64,000 nucleotides of DNA from contig JBBCBC010000024.1 of NCBI GenBank assembly GCA_037126765.1, positions 19,875,554-19,939,553 on the forward strand. Reading direction: 5' to 3'. The notes under the pieces are model-generated. The model did no database searches and was not told where the DNA came from. It saw only the letters and a program-made list of their open reading frames with translations. This stretch comes from Stenogyne calaminthoides (taxonomy: Eukaryota > Streptophyta > Magnoliopsida > Lamiales > Lamiaceae). Both the position numbers and the translations under genes were made by a program. How positions within the stretch are numbered: position 1 is the first letter of the stretch; the number at the start of each line of letters is the position of its first letter. Shown one piece after another: positions 44,843 to 55,746 of the stretch.

Positions 44843-45414
44843 AGGCGGAGGGTACAATAAGACAAGATTTTGAAGATCAATCGTTTTTGAAAAGATTATG
44901 CGCTCAGATTTAGCGGTTTTGATCGTAGGGTTGGGAAAACGCGACGTACACAAAACTTTTGGATTTAAAAAGCACGATCAAGTAGCGGTTAATACATGTA
45001 CCCCACGTCCGCATTAAATGATTTGCAAGTACACGCCACAAGGATAAGGGTACAAGAAAACAAATAATATCGAATCGATCCGATAAATAAATTAAGAACA
45101 AGAGAAGAGAGATCGTGATCGGTTGGATGATGTTGTTATCGATCAATATTATTGTTGATTCCACTTGTTGATCTTAATCATTCCGCCAAGCCTTTAAGAA
45201 ATTTCCCAACAATCCTTTTAACCGATCTTCTCGGTTGCATCGATTTGTTGAATCTTCAGGCTTAAATAACTTTCCTTAAATCGTCGATTTCCCTTTTGAT
45301 CCTCCTTGATCATTCCCCTTCAACCGATATTTCTGATTTTATAGACCGATATATCGATTTATTGAGTTTCGAAAACATCGATCATGCTTGTAAGTAATCG
45401 ATTTTTGGTTGACC
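44843..45414. other. spacer between frame Y and gene X in F
   Basis: Non-coding; the counterpart in E is 53893-54480. A word resembling an LTR start (GGATTGTTGGGAAATTT, minus, about 45201-45217) is present, but no LTR follows. Confidence 0.4.
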
Positions 45415-46161
45415 TCATCGATTCTTTTGATTAAGCCAATTCTTGGGATAAGTGTTACCGCCAAAACTTAGTCTAGAGTAGTAGCTTCTATTCCCTAAGT
45501 AGGCGTGATTGACATGCGAAATATTGTGCGAATCTCTCGATATGTCAATCAACCGTAAATTTATCCAATTATCGATCGGCGTGATTTCTACATCATAATA
45601 GGCTTCTTGAACCGACAATTGCATTTGCATCCTTGTAGGCCTCTATAAATTGGACCAATGTTTTACACAACATCACCCATTCACCATACTTATCTTCTTT
45701 GTAAGAATCATGTATCTTGGTGAACCCTTGTTTCCGTGAGATTTCCGGAAACACTTTTACACCCTTTTATATGGTTTCATCTTCTCAAATCAACCCTTTG
45801 CATCCCTTATTCTTGTTTTTTTCATCATCTTCGATTTCACATCGATTCTTTTTCTACCACCGATAATCTGTGCAATTGAGAAGACACTTCTCCTAACCGT
45901 ATGCACCTTGTGTGTCTCTATCTGGATGGCGTAACGTAACCATCGGACTTAGTCGGTATAAAATATCGTACGTGTGCCCATGAGATCGATGACCAACTCT
46001 TTGGCACACGTGCTCCATTCAACAATTTGGAGAGCCCTACTACTCCTCCTTTTTTTAGGGCTCGGGCTTAAGAATCCTATCAAGGCCTCTGTCGCTCCAG
46101 GTTTTCTTGATCTTGACTTTTTTGTAGCCTTGGGATTCTCGTTCTTTAAAGCCTCTCTCAC
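45415..46161 (-). pseudogene. small accessory frame Y of element F
   Basis: Two open pieces. 46161-45949 is a basic segment (KATKKSRSRKPGATEALIG, FLSPSPKKRRSSRALQ). 45630-45415 reads AYYDVEITPIDNWINLRLID and HAYLGNRSYYSRLSFGG. Between them, in other frames, lie GFTKIHDSYKEDKYGEWV and CKTLVQFIEAYKDAN. Parts recur in E (GFTGIHDS, KTLVQFIEA, LGNRDYYSRL), so a protein of about 250 residues seems to have existed between RNase H and X. The start is unclear, and elements A and C lack it. The function is unknown. Confidence 0.4.
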
Positions 46162-46689
46162 CCCTTGTTAAGTGGGGAAAATGAGAGTTTAAAATCTCTC
46201 TCTTTCCTTCATTGTGGGTTAGGATGAGGGTTTAGGGTTCTAGGTTTAGGATTTTGGTTAACATTTATGTACTGACCTCCGGGTCTTCTTGTACTTGTAA
46301 CTCGTAATGTAACCTCACCTTCGGGTTTTTATCAATGAAAAGTTCTGTTATTTCATTTTGTTGTGTAAATTCCTGCTTTCTTATGCGATTGATAGCTTCT
46401 TAATCTCCGAATCTTGCTTGTTGAGTATCGCCTAAAACGAATCACAAAGAAATACTATAACCAAATTTGATTTAATCGATAATCCTTTAAACCGAGCATT
46501 TACCTTAAATCTGATAAACCTTGAATCTGATCAGTTCCTTTAAACTGATAGACTTTAAATCTGATAAACTAAAATCTGATCAGTTCCTTTGGATCTGGTA
46601 GCGTGTATGTTTGATCGATTTTTGCTTATCAATCTCTTGAGATCGCTTAAGATACCAAACTCAATCGATTTCTCTCGATGCGGTTAGTC
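46162..46689. other. spacer between pol and frame Y in F
   Basis: Non-coding, with a counterpart at 55291-55740 in E. It contains CTAAACCCT-like words and a conserved ACCTCCGGGTC segment in both elements. Confidence 0.4.
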
Positions 46690-49600
46690 TCTTAACCTCG
46701 TTTAGTTCTGAGAGCATTCCATCAAACATTTTCGGTGACATTTCTCCAAGATCTAGAAGTCTAGCTCATTGCATAAATCTCTGAATCGATCTCAATAGTG
46801 GCTTGGTTAGAATATCAATTTATCGGTATGAATCTTTTCCATTCTCGATATTCTTCTTTTCAACGTGATCTCTTATGAAGTGGTGTCCCGACATCTACAT
46901 GCTTGCATCTTGTATGTAGAACCGGATTACGAGTGATTGCAATAACTATTATTGTCGCGAGAATATAGGTGCGTTCTTAGCTTCAATGTTGTAATCCTCA
47001 CCGGGCCGGTCGAGCAGGCGATTAGGAACAACGACTTCCTTGCTATATTCGCTTGATTTGTTGATGTTGCAACCGATTTTTTTGAAAACCACGAGATCGA
47101 TTTACTTCCTAAGAACCCACATGTTCCCGAGGTTGATTTTATCTTGCAACCTCCATAATCGAAATCGAAATACCCACTAAGCTCTAGATTATCATCGATG
47201 GGTAGAATAAACCAAGGTTTATTGTTCCTTTCAGATACTTAAGAATCCGCTTAGTCGCTTTCTAGGTGGTGACCATTGGATTTGCACTCAATCTGCACAT
47301 ACACCTTTGCGAAAGTGATATCCAATCTCATGGCAAATCGGTATAATAAAGATCCAATGAGAGCCCTATATTCCTTCCGATTTGTTTTTACGACCGGCCT
47401 CATCTTAATCCAAATCATCATAGGAATTTTGGCTTCCTTACTATTTTGAATTCCAAACTTAGCCAAAAGATTCTAGTGTACTTTGCTTGGCGATGAATAT
47501 CCCTTCAACTTTGTTTAACTTGGAGACCTAGAAAGTAATTCATCGACCCATCATGGACATCTCGAATTTCCCTTGCATCGGTTCTTTGAATCTTTCACAT
47601 AGGTTCTTGTTTGGAGATCCAAAGATGATGTCGCCCACGAAATCAACCATCGAATATCTTCTCCATCTTCTATTCGAATAAGGTTCTCATTCCTTTAGTG
47701 AACCCACTTTTCGATCAAGAACCGAGAGAGTGTATCATACCGGAGCTCATGAACTGTTTGATAAAGAGCTTTTCTTAAACGATACACTTGGTTGCCCTTT
47801 TCAAAGCCCGGAGGTTGTTCGACATAAACTTCCTCCGCTAGTACCCCGTTTAAGAAAGCACTTTTACGTCCATCCGATACCGGTGAACCCTCTGGAAGCA
47901 TAAGCCAAAAACGCGAATGGCTTCAAAAGAAGCGATCGTGCAAAAAGGTCTCATCGTAATCAATTCGCCGATTGCGAATACCCCTTAGCAACAAGTCTTG
48001 CCTTATTTCTCGGTGATAACATTTTTCTCATCTCTCTTGTTCTTGAAGATCCATTTCGTGCCAATTCGTCTTGATGACTTCCGTCCATCTACTAGTTCCC
48101 ATACTTCATTTCTCTCGGCTCCATTTCCCTCCTCGCATTGCTAGAATCCGGTTTAGATTCTTGTAATGCTTCCTCGATTGTAGTCGGTTCCTTCATAGAC
48201 GATAACGACAATACATGGCACTTTCACCAATCGATGTCTAGTTTTGATTTTATCGATCTCCAATTATCGGATCGGTTGGATGATTTGGTTATCCAGTCCT
48301 TCTGATACGATTTATTCGTCGGTTTTGAGAACATCGTCTTTTACGATAAAATCTTATTACTAGTGATTGGGAGTAGTCTTGTTATAGTCCACTTGATAAG
48401 AACAAGTCTCAAATGATGTTGGAATCATCATGTGCATCTCAATAAATGAACTTCAGAGTTCCCCCGGGATGGTTCGATTCTTCTTATCTCGGTGAATCGG
48501 CTTTTTCATCGACGTGTTGATCGTACCTTAGGATCCGATTGATCCGGTGAATCGGCTAGATCCGGAATGTAAATTGATCTTTTGATCCTTTATCCTTGAT
48601 CGTTATCGATCCATTTTCCGAATATCGAGGTTACGGTAGATCGTGTACTTTTGTTCTCGGCGATTTCTCTTGATCGTAAGATGCTTCATCAAAGGCTACA
48701 TGAGGTGTTTCTTCCACAACAAGGGTTCGTTTGTTGTAGACCCCGAAGGCTTTGCTAGATGAGAATACCCCAGAAATATACCCTCATAAAAGGTCTTCAA
48801 TCGACTTTTCCCATTGTTGTGTATGAAACAACACCCCAAAAAAACATGGAAGTAAGAAACACGAGGTTTTCTACCCTTCCACCATAGGGTGTTTTGTAGT
48901 GAGCCTTAGTCGGAAGATCCGTTTATGGCGTCATGATGTTGATTATACTTGTAAAACGGTTTGGTATCGCATGTTCATTAACATTGTTCGAGCGAACTTC
49001 TTTGAGAGTTCTGTTTCTCCGTTAAATTTACTCCATTCTGTTGTGGCGTCCTCATTTGATGTTTCATCTTTGATACCAAACTTAGAGCAAAAAATCGATA
49101 ATAAAGGAGTTCGTAAATTACGTACCTTTTATCTCGATCCGATTTTTACTAATCCGACACCCTTCTCATTTTGTAATCTTCTTAGTAGCTCGGGTATCTT
49201 GGTTGTCGCCTCATTCTTCTTATGTAAGAATATAACCCCGTAAACTTGGAATAGTCATCCACGATTACGAGTGTATTTCATGTCCGTTGAGGCCGGTTCC
49301 AATGTAATCGGGTCCAAACAGATCCATATGAAGCCATTTTGACTGTTTTCCCTTCCGACATGCGTACATGTCCGATCCTTTGAGAACACTTCATTCGGAA
49401 GTCCTTCCACTAGAGACATCCTAGCTATCTTATTAAGAGTTTTAAAGTTCGGATGGCTCATTCTTTTTTGCGAGCCAACTTTACTTTTGGAACTCTTAAC
49501 AATCGAGGCATGCATTTCTTGGACAACCTGTTCCAAACCGTGTAGATCGTCCCTTTTCTTGAACGATTAGCAATATCTGTTGAGTGACTTCGATTCTTGA

Positions 49601-49900
49601 TAGTGCATTGATCGATCGAGAACTCAACAATTTGAATCCGTTGTCGCGAAATTGTGAAACCGATAATAGGTTGTCTTCGGACCTTCGACATCTGAGACTC
49701 GATTACTTGTACATCATCATTCTCTAAGGTTCGAACCCTTTGGTATAACCAAAGTTATCATCACCGAAGAGTACACGGGGCCTTTCGCTTCTATGTAGGA
49801 ACCGAGGAGATGTTTGCTTCCGATCATGTGCCTTGAGCATCCACTATCGATGTACCGTATAGTTGCTTGCACACCTCCTTTGTTGGCGGACCAACCCAAT
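46690..49900 (-). pseudogene. element F protease, integrase, reverse transcriptase, RNase H
   Basis: Read from 49900: protease motif YIDSGCSRHMIGSKHLLG, pre-integrase HPNFKTLNKIARMSLVEGLP near 49450, integrase (highly broken, 49300-48800), reverse transcriptase pieces (FKNKRDE near 48040, AEEVYVEQPPGFEKGNQV near 47830, a catalytic site reading FVGDIIFGSP instead of YVDDII near 47620, KEAKIPMMIW) and RNase H remnants (HFIRDHV, EKIHTDK, ILTKPL) to about 46690. Only two CAG/CTG trinucleotides occur in 47041-47640. Confidence 0.75.
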
Positions 49901-52346
49901 CGGTCGGGTTTTAGGTACCCCTTCGGATTGGGTCCCGAGGGTTAGGTTTGGATTTGGGGATCCATACAAACAAAGCACTTCTATGGTGATCGGTCGGATC
50001 GAAGGCTGATTTGTCTCCCATACTGTCAACATAATCATACTTATCCTCATATGCTTTTCGATTTGTATGATTACTTGTGTGAACCTTGGATGACTTAGAA
50101 GACTTATGATTTACCTTTTCGGTTTGTCTTCTTTTTATCGATTATGGTTCGGTCGCGATAGCCTAAATTTCCACTATAGGGGTAGATACATTTTTACCCA
50201 TCAAAAGATTCATATCCTTTTTCAGATAGATGGTTTTCGCGGTTTACTTGTGCTTATTAAATGGTGACCTTGGATCGGTCTCGACAGACTTCCCTTTTGT
50301 AGGTTGTCTTTTCGATTCTGATCTGTTGATCGAGTTGAGGTTTTCTTCGAAGAACTGGGTTCTTCCGTTTGATTCTCGGTGATGCTTTACCATGGGGTCC
50401 ATTTACGTTCCTTTACGGTTGGGCACTTGCCTTACTTCTCAACCCGGTCTCTTACCCCTATTAGATACAAGTTTAGCTTTTGGTGTATCTTTTTTCGAAA
50501 TTGTCGATTACACCTTTAAGATGAATCGATCGGGGGCTTTTGAGGATGTGGAGGGTTTCTCATGCCAAGTCCCTCCTTATCAATCTTTACTTTTCGAAAA
50601 TAGGCGTTCATGTCTTTAACGGTTTGAGATGATTTTGAAAAAACATCTATTTTCTTCTGCAGATTTTCCTCGAGAGGATTTCGACTTTCATGCATTCGGA
50701 ATAGCTCATCGAATTTTGCTTGCAAGATTTTGAAGTCATCACTTCTTTGTCTGTTAATTTCCATACACTCTTTGATCGCTTTTTCTGATCGATTTAACTT
50801 CGAGAATTTTAAATTCCTCGGTTACCTTCGGCGATTTCATCTAAGTTCAGAGGTTTTTTCTCGAGATCATTTTCTTGACAAAGTGATTATTTATGATCCT
50901 CGAACTTATCATTCTCGGCTTCCACAATAGCATAAGTTTCTCTTTGCATTGGAGAGATCTTCAAGCAATTGCTCTGAGTAGAGCCTTTCAATCTCCCCAA
51001 AGTGTGCTAATGATAGCGGTGTAGAAGCGAACGAAGGGGTTTGGAGGTTACCTCGGTTTTGGTCCTCCCTGGCCATCGAGCAAGTTCATCATCGTCGACG
51101 AGAATATCATCACTTTCATAGAAGTCGAGTCGGCGAAGTCTTCTCTGATTCCTCGGGAAGCGAATTCGTCGATTCTTTCGTATCGGCAACCATAGCTCTT
51201 ACGTCTCTAAACCGTTGCTCTCTTTTGTTCCTCTTTTCTTCCCTCTCTCGGCGTCAAATTGAATAGTGACCAAACTCACCCGATTAAAGCCTCCCGGATC
51301 CACCGTTCCTTTCCTTCGGGTGAATCACTCATACAGATGACCTATCGGTGATTTCCCTTCGATAGTAGTCGAGTTTCTTCTATCGATTGGTTATCTCTTC
51401 CTTCCTTCGTCGACTATCTCTTTCCCTTTCATCTCTGTTTCCCTCCGATCATCGGATCTCGGGTTCTTTCTCGGAGATCTATTGTCCGATCTCCTATCTC
51501 TATGTTGATAGTCCTTATAAAATCTTGATACTTACCAAGTTGTATATCGACTTCTCAAAATTCCTTAATTTCTGCTGACTCAATATATTTCCAATGGGTT
51601 CATTGGCCTTTGTTCTACTTTGGTTGCCTTGAAAGCAACCGATTTTGAAGTCGAGGTTTCAAAGAGGGCCTCGTCTTCATCGAACGACCTCTTTCAATCG
51701 GTCGAACTCGTGAGCTTTAAGACTCAAGAACAAGCTACTAGGTTTCATTCTTGAAATGTCCCGCAATCTTTGATTACCGTGACCTTCATGTCCCACTTCT
51801 TGGTGAGAGATCTTAGGATCTTATAGTTGATATCTTTATCGGACATCTCTCTACCAAGTTCTCGAAGCTTGTTTATAGACATTGTAATTCTTCCATCGAG
51901 TTCGTTGATGGTTTTAGTTGGGCAAGATCTTTGGTTTCTCGAACTTCACCGGTTAAACTTGAAGACTACCACCTCTTTTATCTGTTCATTTCCCTCGCAG
52001 ATCTCGGCCGAGTATCCCACATTGCTTTTCAGATTTGAGATACTTAATCTTCTCTTTGGTGACCTTATCCATTGTCTTCATGATGATATGTCTTGCAATG
52101 GTGTCCAGTATCTGTATGCGCTTTTTTCTTTCTTCCATCTTTTTAAGGCTTTTTTCGCAAAGACTTCCTGTGGGAAAGTCCGGATCTCCTCCCACCGCAG
52201 GATTGTCGAGTAAATGATGATGGGTCCTCTCGATGACTTCCATCATTCCCAATGACGAGCCTAGATGGTTGACATATATATGGCCTAATCTTACTCATCA
52301 ATAGAGAACTTCGCGATCATGATACATACCGGGACGTGTTATCCAT
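49901..52346 (-). pseudogene. element F gag
   Basis: Start codon at 52346. Pieces match E gag: MMEVIER, DNPAVGGDP, TLDTIARHIIMKTMDKVTKE and KIKYLKSEK in 52252-51986, then a coiled-coil-like region (50764-50516: KILQAKFDELFRMHESR) and a Lys/Ser-rich C-terminal part. The CCHC knuckle expected around 51250-51300 is not readable. Confidence 0.7.
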
Positions 52347-52442
52347 GCCGAAAGTGATTTTGGAAAATGAATGAGTTTTTAAAAAGCGGTTTTTCAAGAT
52401 CGGTTCAGATGACCACAATGACACCCTTCGGAAGAACCAACC

Positions 52443-52453
52443 GCTCGATACCA
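52443..52453 (-). other. primer-binding site of element F with one base missing
   Basis: Minus strand reads TGGTATCGAGC; the intact site is TGGTATCAGAGC (A at 1385-1396, E at 61666-61677). The lost base turns CAG into CG. Confidence 0.85.
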
Positions 52454-52455
52454 CT

Positions 52456-53887
52456 TGTAGGTCCCGAATCGGGTTAAGTGAAAGGTAAGTCTAGAGGGAG
52501 GGGTGAATAGACTTCAAAAAAACTTTTTTCGGTCCGTGTGAGAGCAGATAGCCCGATCGAGTGTGAGTGAATCGTTATCGATAACCAACTTATCCGCCCG
52601 TACGAAAACTATCGATTAACTCGATGTGTCGCGGAAGCTTAAGTTTTACCCGTGAAAAACCGGTTTTGTATAATCGATTCCAAGTTTTATCTTTTTAATC
52701 GGATGACGAAATCAAACCGATCGATCGGAAGCTTGGTGTCAGTCGATCTTAACTTAAAATGTATGCGCTTTAAGATTGTGCGATGTGAGAGCAGTTAATC
52801 AAAGCAGTAAAGGCACACAAGATTTATAGTGGTTCGGACAAACCAGTCCTACGTCCACTCTTCCCTTTCACAAGGGGCACCAACTTAACCGACTTAACCG
52901 ACTGGACTTAGATTAGTGTGTTAGTCCAACACAGTACACCAACAGATGTTTTAAGAGTTCTCACTCAACCGATCCCGTAAATCAATCTTAGAAACCCTAG
53001 ATCGAATCTTGCTAAACAACTTATCCTAACTTGGGGGTTTGGGTAAGATTGTTGAGGTTCCAACTATGAAATCTTTTCTTGATATAGCAACTCGAAAGCT
53101 AGATGAAAAGATTTCTTGCTAAGAACTTATGGGATGAACACAATATAAAATAAGCTTGTTGTTGTGTTCTTCGTGCGGAAATCTGACTATAGTTTGAGCT
53201 TCTTGATTATGTTGTTTGTCCAAGCATTTCCGTGTCTCACTCTGAAGTGTGATCCCATATTTATAGACCTTGAGATCAAAGAGCCGTTGGAATGCAGATT
53301 TTAGAATGAACTTAACGGGCTTGATGTGGCGTGTCTTGAGGAACGGCATGGTCATAAGCCGTTTGAATCGAATCCCATGATGGGTTCATCGTGTTTCTTC
53401 CTTATTGGATGAAAGCCTTGCTCCATTCCTCCAACTAAGGTTGGTATTCATCTTGTTCATATCGATGATAAGATGAAACAAGTTTTCATCTTATGAGAGA
53501 TCGATCGATCTTCGATCCACGATGGATCTTCTGTGTTGACTTAGCTTCAACTATGTAGGTCTTCTTGGTCTTATCTTGAAGTCATCGATCTTCACATTTG
53601 AGCTTCATGATTTCCATTGAAGTTATCCGACGAGATCGATTCGATCGATCTTCCGCTTCGTTTAGCGTTACGCTCTCATCGATATCGACTTTCTTCCGAT
53701 TCTTCAGATCTGACCTTTACATATTGAGTTCCCCCTCAATATGTGACCTATCTATTACATCAGTTTTTTCTATACAATCATTATCAACTGGTCTCCTATT
53801 GCAGTAATGTAAACATCGATCGCAATCCGACCGGGTCCTATTACATGTGTTTTTGGAACTTTCATCAAAACTATAAATTTCCCAACA
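52456..53887 (-). repeat. 5' LTR of element F (1432 bp)
   Basis: Minus strand TGTTGGGAAATTTATAG at 53887 to CGGGACCTACA at 52456. TATA box 53258-53265, core motif 52819-52861. It is about 100 bases shorter than the 3' LTR, the differences being many small losses around 53280-53700. Confidence 0.92.
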
Positions 53888-53892
53888 CTTAT

Positions 53893-54479
53893 AAAGATGA
53901 GGAGGGAAATAAGACAAGATTTGGAAGATCAACCGTTTGAAAGAATTAAACGATCCAGATTAAGCGGTTTTGATCGTATGGTCGGGAAAACACATACGAA
54001 AACCTTTTGGATTTAAAAGCGCATTTTGTAGCAATTAATACAGGTACCCCACGTCCGCATTAAATGATTTGCAGGGAATACGTCACACAGGTAATGCGTA
54101 CAGTAAGGCAAATGAAAACATATAAGATCCGATAAATAAGCAAATAACAAGGGAAAAGAAAAGTGTATCTGGTTGACTGATATAGCAATCAGTCAATACC
54201 ACTTGTAGGAACTTGTAGTTGATTTAAACTTTGTTGATCTTAGTTTTCCTAAACTTTATAATTTCCCAAATGCTTTTTTCAACGATCGTTTCACTATCGT
54301 CGACTTCCTTTTTTTCGATCCTCCCGATCAGTTGAAGGTCCCCCTTCAACTGATATTCCAGATCTTTCCTTGACTGATATATCTGATTTGTTGAGATATT
54401 CAAGCTCAACTGATCTTCCTCATCCGATCGGTTTAAGATGTAATCGATTTCATTGACCTAATCGAATCTTCTCGGATCA
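53893..54479. other. E spacer upstream of gene X promoter
   Basis: Continuation of E on the far side of F; similar to 44843-45414 in F. No coding frame recognised. Confidence 0.45.
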
Positions 54480-55290
54480 AGCCAATTCTTGGGATAAGTG
54501 TTACCTTAGTCTAGAATAGTAGTCTCTATTCCCTAAGTTGTACGATTTGACATCGTAATTATAGTCCGAATATTTCGATATGTCAATCCGTTTTATCAAT
54601 TATCGATCGTGATTTCTACAATCTTGTGATGCAAATTTCTCTAAAAGGCTTTTTTGAAGTCAAATTTGTATTTGCACCCTTAGTTGGCCTCTATAAATTG
54701 GACCAATGTTTTTACACAACATAACCCATTCACCATACTTATCTTCTTTGTAGAATCATGTATCCCGGTGAACCCTTATTTCCGGTAGACTTCCGCAAAC
54801 ACCTTTACCCTTTTTTCAATGATTCCAACTTTTCTCAAATCAACCTGTGTCCCTTTATCATTTGTTTTTAAATGCCATCAAAGATTTCACATACAATTGT
54901 TGCCAAGCTTCTTTACCACCAAAGTGGCGGTCTGTTTGTGAATGGAGAAGACACTTCTCCCTAACCGTATGCACCTTGTGTGTCTATCGAGATGAATGAA
55001 CTAGCATCAACAGACTCGACCGATATAAAACATGAGTTTGATATACGGTCCGGATCGGACAACAAATTCTTCGTATATCAAATCAATTTTTGCATGTAAC
55101 ACATGTGCCCATAAAGTCTTTGAACCATTTTCTTGGCACATGTGCTCCATTTAACAGCTGGAGAGCCCATTGACTTCAGGTCTAAGGGCTCCTGGCTTAG
55201 AAATCCTATCAACGCCGCTCTCGCTCCTCCACTCCTTGACTAAGCGGCTTTAGGATTATTTTAAAGCCTCTCTCACCCCCTTGTTAAGTG
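54480..55290 (-). pseudogene. small accessory frame Y of element E
   Basis: Counterpart of 45415-46161. Recognisable pieces in shifting frames: GFTGIHDS, KTLVQFIEA, NLGNRDYYSRL. It confirms that Y is shared by E and F, but the frame is too broken for a product call. Confidence 0.35.
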
Positions 55291-55746
55291 GGGAAAATGA
55301 GAGCATCGATTTAAAATCTCTCTCTCCTCGCTTCTTCTTGGGTTAGGATGAGGGTTTAGGGTTATAGGGTTAGGGTTTTCGGTTATGACTTATGTACTGA
55401 CCTCCGGGTCCTTTGTACTTGTAACTTGTAATGTAACCTGGCCTTCGGGTCTTTATCAATGAAAACTTTCCATTATTCCATTGTAGTGTAAATTTTCTGC
55501 TTTCTTATGCGATTGTAGACTTTAATCTGTGAATCTTGCTTGTTGAATATCAGCTTAATCGACTTACAAAGATGTAAAATAACCAAACTGATTTAATCAG
55601 ATAATCCTTTTAAACCGGCGTTTCTTAAACGATAAACCTTAAATCGATCCGATAACTTGTAAATCTGATCGATTTCTCATATCAGTTCCTTGACTGATCC
55701 TCTGATCAGTTGAGATACCAAACTCAACTGACTCCTTTTAACCTGG
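55291..55746. other. spacer between pol and frame Y in E
   Basis: Counterpart of 46162-46689; non-coding, with the same ACCTCCGGGTC segment. Confidence 0.4.

Larger units (their letters stand above)
39979..53887 (-). mobile_element. element F, complete Sirevirus-like element (13.9 kb)
   Basis: 3' LTR 39979-41510, gene X 41697-44545, frame Y near 45415-46161, pol about 46690-49900, gag 49900-52346, PBS 52443-52453, 5' LTR 52456-53887. CTTAT at 39974-39978 and 53888-53892 is a perfect target duplication, so both ends are intact and the insertion is likely young. Coding frames are riddled with shifts, nearly all where relatives have CAG or CTG; true coding status is therefore uncertain. Confidence 0.92.

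Noticed and set aside
45974..46171. Plus-strand frame with a leucine-rich hydrophobic segment as a membrane protein gene.
   Set aside because: It is antisense to frame Y, whose minus-strand content recurs in E; the hydrophobic run is the complement of an Arg/Lys-rich stretch.
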